DNA of 64,000 nucleotides from an uncultured Allomuricauda sp. (GTDB lineage Bacteria > Bacteroidota > Bacteroidia > Flavobacteriales > Flavobacteriaceae): assembly GCF_947495325.1 (NCBI RefSeq), contig NZ_CANLYK010000001.1, positions 1,736,001 to 1,800,000 of the forward strand, in the 5' to 3' direction. Below are positions 28,652-38,161 of the stretch, piece after piece. The notes beneath the pieces are model-generated. The model was not told the origin of the DNA. It saw only the letters and a list, made by a program, of their open reading frames with translations, and made no database searches. The stretch's first letter is position 1, and each line of letters starts with the position of its first letter. Both the position numbers and the translations under genes were made by a program.

Positions 28652-29949
28652 TATTTGGTGTTAATAAGCCTGTAAATTAAAATTGCTGTTCGCTTGGTCA
28701 AAGCTTCAATGGTATTAAGATTTACTGTTTCCTCTGGGGTATGCGCTCCAGAACCCATAGTACCAAGTCCATCCAGACAATCTACATATTCTGCAACAAA
28801 GGAAACATCTGCTGCACCTCTCCTTCCAGGGTCATATGCGAGAACTTCTCCTTGGCCCAAGTCCAAACTCACATCATTTAAAACATTCAAAAGAGCTGTG
28901 TTTCCCTCCGTTGGCTGCATTGCAGGATAACTGTCTGTAAATGATATTTTAGCCGAAGTTTTGGGAAGGTTATTGGACACTATTTTTTTCATCTTTTCCC
29001 GTGCCCTTTCCTTTTGTTCTTCAGAGATAAATCGAAGTCCTCCTCTAACCACAGCTTTTTGCGCAACCACATTGGTTTTTCCAAAAACATCCCCTTTGCT
29101 AGTGGAGTTGTCAAAATTGACAAACGTTCCACCCAAAAGAGTCCCTGGGTTAAAGGTCAATAAATCTTCTCCTTTTACATCTGTGTAAAATTCATGAAGG
29201 ATACGGGACATTTCAAATATGGCTCCAGCACCAGTACGATCACTAAATATGCCTGAGGAGTGGGCTCTTTTTCCTTCTACCTCAACAGCCCAACCAGAGG
29301 CTCCCCTCCTGGCCACAGTTGCATAATTAAATCCGGTGGAAGTTTCAAAACCCAAGGCAATATCGCTTCTTTTTGCGTATTCTATTAGGTCTCTTCTACT
29401 AATTGTCAAAGGTTTTCCAGTGCTTTCTTCATCTCCGGTAAATGCCACGGTTATCTGTGCATTCTTCAACAATCCATTATCGTGTAAAGCCTTAAGAGCA
29501 TAAAGCACAATAACATCTCCGCCTTTCATATCGTTTCCTCCCGGCGCATGGGCAATACTGTCATTGACCATCTTAAATTTCTGAAAGGGACTATCTTCTT
29601 CAAAAACGGTGTCCAAATGGCCTATAAGTAAAAGTTTTTTGCCTTTTTCGCCAGAAGTTTCAGCAAATAAATGCCCGGCCCTATTCATTCCATCTGGCAT
29701 CTCAATCCATTTGGTTTTAAAATTGATTTGATCGAAGGCATCCTTGAAAACCATTCCAACTTTTTTTACTCCATCAGAATTTAGCGTACCACTGTTTATG
29801 TTCACCACCTTTTCCAAAAAAGAAATGGCGTCGGTATTATTTTTTTCTATGGAAGCAATGATTCTCTTTTCCGTTTTTGAAAGATTCTGGGCAAAAAGAG
29901 AAATGGTAAGTAAACAGAAGCAGGTGGATAAACAAATCTTGATTGGCAT
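28651..29949 (-). CDS. M20-family zinc metallopeptidase (glutamate carboxypeptidase type), exported
   Basis: 432 residues with a signal peptide ending in SLFAQ. M20 motifs are clear: LIGHLDTVFEED (zinc His and catalytic Asp), GGNDMKGGD (bridging Asp), GDEESTG (catalytic and zinc Glu), and a C-terminal GSGAHTPEE zinc His. The dimerisation domain lies between. It likely acts in the periplasm on peptides or acylated amino acids. The gene overlaps the epimerase gene by one base. Confidence 0.93.
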   Translation of the reverse strand: MPIKICLSTCFCLLTISLFAQNLSKTEKRIIASIEKNNTDAISFLEKVVNINSGTLNSDGVKKVGMVFKDAFDQINFKTKWIEMPDGMNRAGHLFAETSGEKGKKLLLIGHLDTVFEEDSPFQKFKMVNDSIAHAPGGNDMKGGDVIVLYALKALHDNGLLKNAQITVAFTGDEESTGKPLTISRRDLIEYAKRSDIALGFETSTGFNYATVARRGASGWAVEVEGKRAHSSGIFSDRTGAGAIFEMSRILHEFYTDVKGEDLLTFNPGTLLGGTFVNFDNSTSKGDVFGKTNVVAQKAVVRGGLRFISEEQKERAREKMKKIVSNNLPKTSAKISFTDSYPAMQPTEGNTALLNVLNDVSLDLGQGEVLAYDPGRRGAADVSFVAEYVDCLDGLGTMGSGAHTPEETVNLNTIEALTKRTAILIYRLINTK

Positions 29950-29980
29950 AGTATTTAATTTGAGATGAATTTACCAAATT

Positions 29981-30961
29981 TTACTTGATATACCCTTTCT
30001 CCCGCATCCAATCATCATTGAACATTTTACCTACATAACGACTGCCATGATCGTGAAACAAAACTACAACCACATCATCTTTTGTGAAATGTTCTTTTAG
30101 CTGTAACAGCCCTTTTATGGCTGCACCAGCTGAATTTCCCAAAAACATCCCCTCTTCTTTAGCCAAGCGCTGTGTATAGACTGCAGCATCTTTGTCCGTT
30201 ACCTTAGTAAACCCGTCTATGATATCGAAATTGACATTTTTGGGCAATATGTCTTCTCCAATACCCTCGGTAACATATGGATAGATTTCATTTTCATCAA
30301 AAATGCCTGTCTCATGGTATTTTTTGAACACAGAGCCATAGGTATCAATCCCCCAAACTTTTACGTCTGGGTTTTGTTCCTTTAGATACGTTCCAACTCC
30401 CGAAATAGTACCCCCTGTGCCTACTCCAACAACAAAATGCGTCACTTTACCATTGGTTTGCTCCCATATCTCAGGACCTGTACTTAAATAGTGTGCTTTG
30501 GTATTGCTTGGGTTGTCATATTGATTTACATACCATGAGTTTGGAATCTCAGTCGCCAATCTTCTTGCAGTGGAATAATAACTTCTTGGGTCGTCCGGAG
30601 CAACATCTGTTGGGCAAACATGTACTTCACTTCCAACAGCTTTAAGGATATCTATCTTTTCCTTGGATTGTTTGTCACTGATAACGCAGATCATCTTATA
30701 TCCTTTGACCACAGCGGCCAAAGCCAAACCCATTCCTGTATTTCCTGAAGTACCTTCAATGATAGTACCTCCTGGCTTCAATATGCCCTCGGCTTCCGCA
30801 TCTTCTACCATTTGAAGTGCCATACGGTCTTTGACGGAGTTCCCAGGGTTAAATGTTTCATATTTGGCCAAAACCAAACATGGCAAATCCTCGGTAAGTT
30901 TATTGAGTTTAACCAAAGGAGTTTTTCCAATGGTTTCCAAAATGTTATTTGCGTAGTCCAT
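29981..30961 (-). CDS. PLP-dependent cystathionine beta-synthase / cysteine synthase family protein
   Basis: 326 residues of fold-type II. Lys44 in NSVKDRMAL should hold PLP. The substrate loop EGTSGNTGMG and the phosphate-binding GVGTGGTISGVG are intact. The segment YPYVTEGIGEDILPKNVNFD is typical of cystathionine beta-synthases rather than plain O-acetylserine sulfhydrylases. The C-terminal CBS domain pair of many homologues is absent. It probably condenses serine (or O-acetylserine) with homocysteine or sulfide. Cytoplasmic. Confidence 0.9.
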   Translation of the reverse strand: MDYANNILETIGKTPLVKLNKLTEDLPCLVLAKYETFNPGNSVKDRMALQMVEDAEAEGILKPGGTIIEGTSGNTGMGLALAAVVKGYKMICVISDKQSKEKIDILKAVGSEVHVCPTDVAPDDPRSYYSTARRLATEIPNSWYVNQYDNPSNTKAHYLSTGPEIWEQTNGKVTHFVVGVGTGGTISGVGTYLKEQNPDVKVWGIDTYGSVFKKYHETGIFDENEIYPYVTEGIGEDILPKNVNFDIIDGFTKVTDKDAAVYTQRLAKEEGMFLGNSAGAAIKGLLQLKEHFTKDDVVVVLFHDHGSRYVGKMFNDDWMREKGYIK

Positions 30962-30993
30962 AATTGCGACAAAGATAGTTTTTCGCGAAGACC

Positions 30994-32235
30994 TTATTCA
31001 AACTTTATGGCCTTTACCGGTGTAATTTTGGTGATAATATAAGAAGGCACCAAAAGCATCAACAAGCACAATACCAGTACCCCAAGGTTTAAGAACACTA
31101 TCATAGGTAAATCGATATGAACGGGTATGTACTCAATATAATATTCTTCTGGATTGGGAAACTTAAAGAGTCTATATTTATTCTGAAGAAACAGTAATCC
31201 CAAACCAATTGCATTCCCCCACAATAATCCAATGGTAATCAGGTAGGCAGCATTATACAAAAATACTTTTCGAATACTCCAATTAGCTGAACCCAAAGCT
31301 TTTAAAACTCCTATCATTTGGGTTCGCTCCAAGATAAGCACAAGTAGCGCAGTAATCATATTGATCCCACCAACTATAATCATAATTCCAATAATCAAGG
31401 CAATATTAAAATCAAAAAGACCGATCCATTCAAATATTCTAAAATATTTGGTCTTAATGTTCTGCGTATCCAAATTTGAAATCGTCTTCCCATAAATCTC
31501 GTTGCTCTTCTCCTCTAGTTGATTAAAATCCGACAGAAAAACTTCAAAGTTTCCAATTTCATTTGAAGCCCATTTGTTCATGCGCTGTATATGTCGAATA
31601 TCAACAAAAACATAGGTTGCATCAAACTCTTCAAAACCACTATCGTAAATCCCAACAATCTTAAATCTTCTATTATTGGGAACTTTGGAGGCATCTCCTT
31701 CTTTTAAGAAAAAGGAAAAAAAGGAATCGCCAACATTTAGTTGAAGTCTGTTGGCCATCAATTTGGAAATCAAAACCTCATCGTTTAGTTTTCCCATATA
31801 ATCTGGCAAACTTCCATCAACAATATATTCTTCAAAAACCGTCCAGTTATAGTCCTTTCCAACTCCTTTGGCCAGCATTCCTTCAAATGTATCCTCAGTC
31901 CGTATTATCCCACCTTTGGTGGCCACGGCCTGCACATGTGAAATGCCTTCTACATCCTTAAATTCAGGATAAAAGTCCTGCTCAATAGAAACTGGCTTCA
32001 CGGATACTTCGGAAGTATTATTGTCGAAATTGGAAATTTGGATGTGCCCATTAAAAGCAGCCACTTTTTCTCGAATCTTATGCTTTAGGCCTACTCCGGT
32101 GGCAATGGCAATGAGCATCATAACAATGCCAATGGCGATAGCGGCAATGGCAATTTTTATAATAGGTGCGGAAATACTAATTTTATGCTCCTTCCCTGTA
32201 ATCAGGCGTTTGGCAATAAACAATTCTAAATTCAA
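30994..32235 (-). CDS. LolC/LolE-type ABC transporter permease (MacB/FtsX fold)
   Basis: 413 residues. A first membrane helix (IAIAAIAIGIVMMLIAIATG) is followed by a periplasmic MacB-like core domain of about 200 residues. Three C-terminal helices follow (about 270-400), with the FtsX pattern ERTQMIGVLKALGSANWSIRKVFLYNA. Such permeases move lipoproteins from the inner membrane toward the outer membrane. The usual N-terminus starts at a TTG (32235), and no ATG or GTG lies in frame nearby upstream. The start codon is only 3 nt from the divergent start of the next gene. Confidence 0.92.
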   Translation of the reverse strand: MNLELFIAKRLITGKEHKISISAPIIKIAIAAIAIGIVMMLIAIATGVGLKHKIREKVAAFNGHIQISNFDNNTSEVSVKPVSIEQDFYPEFKDVEGISHVQAVATKGGIIRTEDTFEGMLAKGVGKDYNWTVFEEYIVDGSLPDYMGKLNDEVLISKLMANRLQLNVGDSFFSFFLKEGDASKVPNNRRFKIVGIYDSGFEEFDATYVFVDIRHIQRMNKWASNEIGNFEVFLSDFNQLEEKSNEIYGKTISNLDTQNIKTKYFRIFEWIGLFDFNIALIIGIMIIVGGINMITALLVLILERTQMIGVLKALGSANWSIRKVFLYNAAYLITIGLLWGNAIGLGLLFLQNKYRLFKFPNPEEYYIEYIPVHIDLPMIVFLNLGVLVLCLLMLLVPSYIITKITPVKAIKFE

Positions 32236-32238
32236 CGA

Positions 32239-33465
32239 ATGCCCATTTTTTCTATTTTCAAAAGTACAGTTTTATTGTTGGTTTTAGTATTTTCTTCATG
32301 TAAGGGGCAAGAAAAGAAAATCACACATATTGAGGTAAATGTGGAAATTGATTCAGTCCCGAAAATAGAAGTAGCAGCAAATAGAACGGAACTGTATTTA
32401 CCACTTCTTAAAGAAAAAAAGGTTGGAATTGTGGCCAACCAAACCAGCGTTATCTTTAAAGAAACCGGACATACGCACCTGGTAGATTCTTTATTGACCC
32501 TAAAAATAGACATCAAAAAGGTATTTGCACCAGAACATGGATTCCGAGGCAAAGCTGATGCCGGAGAATTGGTGAAAGATGGAATTGACACTAAAACCGG
32601 TCTTCCCATTACCTCTCTTTATGGAAAAAACAAAAAACCTTCCAACAAGCAATTAAAGGGTTTGGATATTGTTGTTTTTGATATTCAAGATGTTGGGGTT
32701 CGTTTCTATACGTACATTGCTACATTACAATTGGTAATGGAAGCTTGTGCCGAAAGTGATATTCCAATTATTGTTTTGGATAGACCAAATCCCAATGGCC
32801 ATTATGTGGATGGCCCAACCATGAAAAAAGAGCATACCAGTTTTCTTGGAATGACCACCATTCCATTAGTATATGGAATGACAATTGGAGAGTATGCACA
32901 AATGCTCAATGAGGAAAGATGGTTGGAAAATGGAAAGCAAGTGAATCTCACTGTACTTCCGCTTAAAAATTATACGCATAACTCTGAGTACAATCTTCCT
33001 ATTAGGCCCTCTCCCAACTTACCCAATGATATATCTATTAATCTTTATCCCAGTTTGGGGCTTTTTGAAGGTACAAATGTCAATGCTGGTCGGGGAACAG
33101 AGTTCCAGTTTCAGCGCTATGGGGCATCGTTTATGGATAGTACCCAATATGATTTTAGCTATGTTCCGCAGCCCAATTTCGGGTCAAAATATCCGAAGGA
33201 AGAAGACAAACGCTGTTTTGGGAGAGATGTATCTGAATCTGAACGAATGCAATCAGTTTCTTTGCGTTGGTTGATCGATGCTTATGAAAACACACCTGAT
33301 AAATCAAAATTCTTTATTACTACATCTTTTACCAAACATGCGGGAACACAAGAATTACAGAAACAAATTGAAAAGGGAATACTAGAATCGGAAATAAAGG
33401 CAACTTGGAAACAGGATTTGGATGTTTTCAAAAAAATTAGAGTTAAGTACTTAATCTACGAGTAA
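32239..33465 (+). CDS. NamZ-type (DUF1343, GH171) exo-beta-N-acetylmuramidase lipoprotein
   Basis: 408 residues with a lipoprotein signal (VFSSCKG). The DUF1343 domain is complete: VGIVANQTSV, FAPEHGFRG, TSLYGKNKKPS, DIQDVGVRFYTYI, LDRPNPNG, and the C-terminal RGTEFQFQRYGAS. DUF1343 proteins such as NamZ release N-acetylmuramic acid from peptidoglycan fragments. This suggests cell-wall recycling or scavenging in the periplasm. No MurNAc catabolic genes adjoin it. Its start is back-to-back with the LolC/E-type gene. Confidence 0.9.
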   Translation: MPIFSIFKSTVLLLVLVFSSCKGQEKKITHIEVNVEIDSVPKIEVAANRTELYLPLLKEKKVGIVANQTSVIFKETGHTHLVDSLLTLKIDIKKVFAPEHGFRGKADAGELVKDGIDTKTGLPITSLYGKNKKPSNKQLKGLDIVVFDIQDVGVRFYTYIATLQLVMEACAESDIPIIVLDRPNPNGHYVDGPTMKKEHTSFLGMTTIPLVYGMTIGEYAQMLNEERWLENGKQVNLTVLPLKNYTHNSEYNLPIRPSPNLPNDISINLYPSLGLFEGTNVNAGRGTEFQFQRYGASFMDSTQYDFSYVPQPNFGSKYPKEEDKRCFGRDVSESERMQSVSLRWLIDAYENTPDKSKFFITTSFTKHAGTQELQKQIEKGILESEIKATWKQDLDVFKKIRVKYLIYE

Positions 33466-33487
33466 TCTAACTGACTTTCGGCAACCT

Positions 33488-34345
33488 TTAAACCGTATCA
33501 TAATATAAGGCTGTTTTAAGCCAAAGTGTGGTTTTAAATCTTCTACTGAAAAATCCAAAGTGACCAATTTTTTCAGCACCAATATCTATGGGTCTTACAA
33601 GTTCTATTCTTTTATCAGCAGAAGTAAATACATCATGTATTCTTTTTAATGCTTTTTCTGTTCCAATGGGATCATCCTCAATTGCCAAGGTCAAAAGTTT
33701 ACCGTAAAACTCATGATAGTACACTTTTTGACCACTCTTGTTCAACTGCTCTGTCATGTTATGGATTTTTCTTCTCGCATGCCACTGTTTTATCACTCCT
33801 TTAGGAACATCTTCTAAAAGACCAAGCCATTTTCCTGGAAAATATCCAAAAAACTTTGTGATAGATGGGAAAACCACATGCCACAAAAGATAAAGTTTAT
33901 GCTTTTCCACATCCCAATCTTTGTAGTAGGCCGTCTGGGCACCAATATTAACAATTCCATTAATCAATGAACAATCTTCGGACATTCCTATTATAGTTCC
34001 TCCAATACTATGGCCTAAAACCAAAATTGAATGATTTGGATAGTTTTGTTTTACATATTGTAATACATCCGTGAAATCCTTTTGTCCCCAAATTGAAAAA
34101 GAAGCTTGGAAACCTCTCAGATTTTTGGGTCTTGAAGCTGCAATACCACGATAGTCATAGGTAATCACATCAAAACCATAATCTGACATGTATAAAGCAT
34201 AATTCTTATACAAATCTTTGCTTACGGCCGTAGCTGAGTTAATGACAAGTACTTTCTTTTTATTTGAAGAAGGTTTAGCAGGATACATAGTTCCTTTGAG
34301 CACAAAACTATCTTTACAAGGAATATCAATCTCTTTGTAAATCAT
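33488..34345 (-). CDS. Alpha/beta hydrolase
   Basis: A 285-residue serine hydrolase. The nucleophile elbow is GHSIGG (Ser113). Candidate acid and base are in AIEDDPIGT (Asp) and KIGHFGFF (His). Members with this C-terminal layout are annotated as hydrolases or predicted esterases of unknown substrate. It lies 23 nt downstream of the sterol-desaturase-like gene on the same strand, so a lipid substrate is possible. Confidence 0.85.
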   Translation of the reverse strand: MIYKEIDIPCKDSFVLKGTMYPAKPSSNKKKVLVINSATAVSKDLYKNYALYMSDYGFDVITYDYRGIAASRPKNLRGFQASFSIWGQKDFTDVLQYVKQNYPNHSILVLGHSIGGTIIGMSEDCSLINGIVNIGAQTAYYKDWDVEKHKLYLLWHVVFPSITKFFGYFPGKWLGLLEDVPKGVIKQWHARRKIHNMTEQLNKSGQKVYYHEFYGKLLTLAIEDDPIGTEKALKRIHDVFTSADKRIELVRPIDIGAEKIGHFGFFSRRFKTTLWLKTALYYDTV

Positions 34346-34368
34346 ACGTAAAGATTACTAAAAAGGTT

Positions 34369-35205
34369 TTACTTAGGCTCTGAGGTGGTAGGCCTTCTGT
34401 ATTTATGAAAAGGCTGTTTGAGTAACCCTACAATACTACTGTTTTCCTTTTCATCGGGAAAAGTATCCACACCATAAACAATGTCATCAACCTCCATCTT
34501 CATAAAAGTTCCAAATAGTCTATCCCAAATAGAGAAAATATTGCCATAATTAGAATCCGTATAGGGCAATCTATAATGATGATGCACTTTATGCATATCC
34601 GGACTTACGATTAACCAGCTTATTGCATTGTCCACTTTCTTGGGCAATCGAATATTGGCATGGTTAAATTGTGAAAGAACAACTGATGCACTTTGATATA
34701 GCATTATAATCCCAATTGGAGCACCAACCACAAAAACACCAATTAAAGTAAAAATATACCTTATCAAACTTTCTAAAGGATGATGCCTATTGGCCGTTGT
34801 GGCATCAACATTATGATCGGAGTGATGCACCAAATGTACCATCCACAAAGGTTTTACCTTGTGTTCCACTAAATGGGCGGTATAGGCTCCAATTAAATCC
34901 AGTAGCATTAACCCGAGTACAACATAAAGCCAAAGTGGCATTTGCGGTAACCAATTGATGATTCCAAATTGATTCTCTATTGCCCAATCAGATGTTTGTA
35001 ACAATAAAAATGCCAGTGGAAAATTTATGATAATCGTGGTTAGTGTAAAAAAGAAATTAGGAACCGAATGCCGCCACTTTTTGTACGGAATTTTGAACAA
35101 AGGCACAATACCTTCCAGAATCCAGAAAAACGTAATTCCCCCTACAAGAATAATACTTCTGTGCAATGGAGGTATATTCTCAAAATATGTTATTAGTTGC
35201 TCCAT
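34369..35205 (-). CDS. Sterol desaturase / fatty acid hydroxylase family membrane protein
   Basis: 278 residues with about four membrane helices and the diiron histidine boxes of the family: HLVEH, HLVHHSDHN and HKVHHHY, followed by the usual YGNIFSIWDRLFGTF. It probably hydroxylates or desaturates a lipid or carotenoid-like substrate. The substrate cannot be read from the sequence. Likely co-transcribed with the alpha/beta hydrolase downstream. Confidence 0.92.
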   Translation of the reverse strand: MEQLITYFENIPPLHRSIILVGGITFFWILEGIVPLFKIPYKKWRHSVPNFFFTLTTIIINFPLAFLLLQTSDWAIENQFGIINWLPQMPLWLYVVLGLMLLDLIGAYTAHLVEHKVKPLWMVHLVHHSDHNVDATTANRHHPLESLIRYIFTLIGVFVVGAPIGIIMLYQSASVVLSQFNHANIRLPKKVDNAISWLIVSPDMHKVHHHYRLPYTDSNYGNIFSIWDRLFGTFMKMEVDDIVYGVDTFPDEKENSSIVGLLKQPFHKYRRPTTSEPK

Positions 35206-35227
35206 ATTTTCAAATATACTGAATTGG

Positions 35228-35722
35228 TCATAGTTTTATTTTCTTCTTCATCTCCTCAACAATGTTGAATGCTGCCGGACAAATAGAGGTGTTTTTTAGT
35301 GTGAGATCACTAATTTGATGAAACTTTTTACGATTGGTATGCGGAAATTCCCGACACGCTTTTGGTCTAACATCATATATGGAACAATAATTATCCGTTC
35401 CTAAAAAAGCACAGGGCACTTCCTTTAACACATAGTCGTTTTCTTCATCAATTCTTAAATAGCGTTCTATAAAGCGAGAGGGTTTTAACCTAAAATGCTT
35501 GGCAATTCGATTAATATCAGCGTTGGTAAAAAGAGGTCCTGTGGTTTTACAGCAGTTCGCACAACTTAGGCAATCGGTTCGTTCAAATTCAGCATCATGC
35601 AACTCACCCATTACATAATCTAAATTCTTCGGTGGACGCTTTTTTAGTTTTGCAAAGAACTTTTTGTTCTCAGCGTGTTTTTCTTTTGCTTTTTTTGGTA
35701 ATTCCTCTAATTGCCTCTCCAT
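35228..35722 (-). CDS. YkgJ-family cysteine-cluster protein
   Basis: About 164 residues from the ATG at 35722 (MERQLEELPKKAKEKHAEN). A TTG-initiated longer version would reach 35824 and overlap the divergent methyltransferase gene, so the ATG is preferred. The family's cysteines are present: DCLSCANCCKTTGP and CAFLGTDNYCSIYDVRPKACREFP. They form a putative Fe-S or zinc cluster. Function is unknown. A basic, lysine-rich N-terminus precedes the domain. Confidence 0.85.
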   Translation of the reverse strand: MERQLEELPKKAKEKHAENKKFFAKLKKRPPKNLDYVMGELHDAEFERTDCLSCANCCKTTGPLFTNADINRIAKHFRLKPSRFIERYLRIDEENDYVLKEVPCAFLGTDNYCSIYDVRPKACREFPHTNRKKFHQISDLTLKNTSICPAAFNIVEEMKKKIKL

Positions 35723-35803
35723 ATCCAACAAACATAAAAAACTGTTTTCATTTAAACCTTTATGTGCGATTAAAGTCCCATTTTTGCAGTTTTTAGCATA
35801 AAC

Positions 35804-36514
35804 ATGGCTGATATTTTTGGACAAGCCCTTCTTGATTACCAGTCTGGTAACTATACTGAAGATATAAAAACCTTTTCTTCCTTGGATGAAGAGGACACCA
35901 TTCCATTGCCCTACCTTTTCCGAGGTTTTGATGAAATGCCCATTTTAGAGCAAAAAGCTCTGCAATTGGCAAAAGGGAAAATCCTTGATATAGGATGCGG
36001 AGCTGGAAACCATGCCTTGTACCTTCAGAAAAAAGGAATGGATATTACTGGTCTGGATACATCCGTTGGAGCTATTGAGGTTTGTAAAAAAAGAGGCGTT
36101 CAGAATACCATTTGTTCTTCAATATTAGATCATACTAATGCAAAGTATGATACACTTCTTTTGCTAATGAACGGAATAGGTTTGGCGGGAAAACTTGCGG
36201 ATTTAAGTTCTTTTTTACAACATTTGAAATCGCTTTTATCGCCAAACGGTCAAATCTTGTTGGATTCAAGCGATATCATTTATATGTTTGACCAAGATGA
36301 AGATGGTGGGGTTTGGGTTCCAAATACAGGAAAATATTACGGCGAAGTTCAGTTTCACATGGAATATAAGTGCAAAAAGAGCTTGCCATTCTATTGGCTC
36401 TACTTGGATTTTAATACCTTGCAAAATGCTTGTTTAGATAATAATTTAAAATGTGAACTTGTAAGTGAAGGTGAACATTACGACTATTTAGCTAAACTTT
36501 CTATACGATCATAA
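35804..36514 (+). CDS. Class I SAM-dependent methyltransferase
   Basis: 236 residues. Motif I is LDIGCGAGNHALYL (near 60-73). The acidic residue of motif II is in ITGLDTSVGAIEVC. A methyltransf_11-like fold follows (LLLLMNGIGL, LSPNGQILLDSSDI). Substrate unknown. The gene faces the YkgJ-like gene across an 81-bp spacer. Confidence 0.88.
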   Translation: MADIFGQALLDYQSGNYTEDIKTFSSLDEEDTIPLPYLFRGFDEMPILEQKALQLAKGKILDIGCGAGNHALYLQKKGMDITGLDTSVGAIEVCKKRGVQNTICSSILDHTNAKYDTLLLLMNGIGLAGKLADLSSFLQHLKSLLSPNGQILLDSSDIIYMFDQDEDGGVWVPNTGKYYGEVQFHMEYKCKKSLPFYWLYLDFNTLQNACLDNNLKCELVSEGEHYDYLAKLSIRS

Positions 36515-36556
36515 TAGAATGATTTCATCTCCGTTTGTTATACATACAGATTTACC

Positions 36557-37468
36557 ATGAAAAAGAAAATCTTTATTGCCTTATTTTTGAGTCTTGGACT
36601 TATTATAGCTTGTTCTGATAGTTCTGATGATACTTCAGGCCCCCAAAATGTCGATAAAACCCCAAACCTTAGAGCTGCAGGAGCTTCTGCCAATGATATT
36701 TTATCCAATGACAATTTCGATAAGTTAGTAATTGAAATTGCTTATGTTCCTGGATTTAGGCCAACTCCTACCTCCATTTCCAACTTTGAAGATTATCTTA
36801 GGGAAAGGACATTTAAAGAAGATATAGAGGTAATTTATAATGAACTGCCATCTCCAAATGAAGAAACCCTGGTTCTTGAAGAAATAAGGGATTTGGAAGA
36901 TGAAAATAGAACACAATACAATAATGGAACTACCTTGGCCATCTACATTTATTTTGCCGACGCCCCTTCTGACGGGGACGAATTGGATGAAGGTTTAGTA
37001 ACTCTTGGGGCCGTTTACAGAAATACTTCAATGGTAATATATGAATCTACCATTTCGGAACTTGCGAGAAGAAGTGCTATAGTAACTGTTACAGACATAG
37101 AAACTGCTACTTTGAACCATGAATTTGGGCATTTGTTTGGATTGGTAAATTTAGGAACACCGCCCATAAATGACCATGAGGGTATACAAACGGATGAGAA
37201 TGATGAGCCCATTCTTGATTCCAATGGCATTCCACTCGGTAACGATCATTGTAATGTTGATGGATGCTTAATGCTTGCAGAAATTCAATTTGGCAGCTCT
37301 ACCTCTAGAAGTTTGACTTCAAAAGGAAGTGTTTTGACTTCTCCATGTGCATTAGATGGAGACTCTCTGCTAAAAATTTTGGAAAGCAGAACTGCAAAAG
37401 GACTTGCAATAGTACCAGTGCTTGATACTGAATGTATTCTGGACCTGCAAGGTAATGGCGGACGTTAA
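36557..37468 (+). CDS. Lipoprotein metalloprotease with an archaemetzincin-like split zinc site
   Basis: 303 residues with lipobox IIAC. The zinc helix is HEFGHLFGLVN (188-198), giving His188, Glu189 and His192. About 32 residues later comes HCNVDGCLM (231-239), which matches the HC-x4-C-x-M part of archaemetzincins. There, the third zinc His normally follows the helix directly; here an insertion separates them. It resembles Bacteroidetes proteins annotated as membrane metalloprotease. It is probably surface-exposed or periplasmic. Substrate unknown. Confidence 0.82.
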   Translation: MKKKIFIALFLSLGLIIACSDSSDDTSGPQNVDKTPNLRAAGASANDILSNDNFDKLVIEIAYVPGFRPTPTSISNFEDYLRERTFKEDIEVIYNELPSPNEETLVLEEIRDLEDENRTQYNNGTTLAIYIYFADAPSDGDELDEGLVTLGAVYRNTSMVIYESTISELARRSAIVTVTDIETATLNHEFGHLFGLVNLGTPPINDHEGIQTDENDEPILDSNGIPLGNDHCNVDGCLMLAEIQFGSSTSRSLTSKGSVLTSPCALDGDSLLKILESRTAKGLAIVPVLDTECILDLQGNGGR

Positions 37469-37481
37469 TCCATAAATAGAA

Positions 37482-38114
37482 TTAGGGTATATTCAAATAT
37501 TTATGGGTTTGTAAGGATACCTTCCATTTGGGGTTTTTCATTACATAATCCACAATCAAAGGAACCATTTTTTCACGAACACTCCATTCTGGCTGAAGAT
37601 ACAGAATGCACTTTCCATTTACTTTTTCCGCTTGTTCCTCTGCAAAAATAAAATCGTGCTTGTTGTAAACAATGACTTTTAATTCATGCGCAACAGCATA
37701 TATTTCTTCTTCGGGAAGCTTATTTTTCTTGGGTGAAAGACAAATCCAATCCCAAATACCGGTAAACGGATAGGCGCCTGAGGTTTCAATATGTGTTTGC
37801 AGTTTTTTTTCCTTCAAGGCGGCTGTTAAAGGTCCCATATCCCACGTTAGTGGCTCTCCTCCTGTAATTACAATGGTATCAGAATAATTCGAGGCATTAT
37901 CAACAATACTCTCTATTTGTGTTGGTGGATGTGTTTCCGCATTCCAACTTTCCTTAACATCACACCAATGACAACCTACATCACACCCACCTACGCGGAT
38001 AAAGTAGGCAGCCGTACCCTTGTGATATCCCTCTCCCTGAATTGTGTAGAACTCCTCCATTAATGGAAGCATGAGTCCTTTATCAACCAAATCCATGACC
38101 TGTTCTGAAACCAT
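37482..38114 (-). CDS. queE: 7-carboxy-7-deazaguanine synthase (radical SAM)
   Basis: 210 residues. QueE features: EEFYTIQGEGYHKGTAAYFIR, then the radical-SAM cysteines in GGCDVGCHWCDVKE, and the SAM-binding VITGGEPL. It converts 6-carboxy-tetrahydropterin to 7-carboxy-7-deazaguanine in queuosine and preQ0 synthesis. No other que genes adjoin it. Confidence 0.93.
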   Translation of the reverse strand: MVSEQVMDLVDKGLMLPLMEEFYTIQGEGYHKGTAAYFIRVGGCDVGCHWCDVKESWNAETHPPTQIESIVDNASNYSDTIVITGGEPLTWDMGPLTAALKEKKLQTHIETSGAYPFTGIWDWICLSPKKNKLPEEEIYAVAHELKVIVYNKHDFIFAEEQAEKVNGKCILYLQPEWSVREKMVPLIVDYVMKNPKWKVSLQTHKYLNIP

Positions 38115-38161
38115 TGGGCAAAGATAGGATTTAGTTAATTCTTAAACCTTAGTTTAAAAAA

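Noticed and set aside
32232..32609. 125-codon minus-strand frame opposite the NamZ-like gene
   Set aside because: It is antisense to a complete conserved domain and would overlap the LolC/E-type start. No family resemblance.
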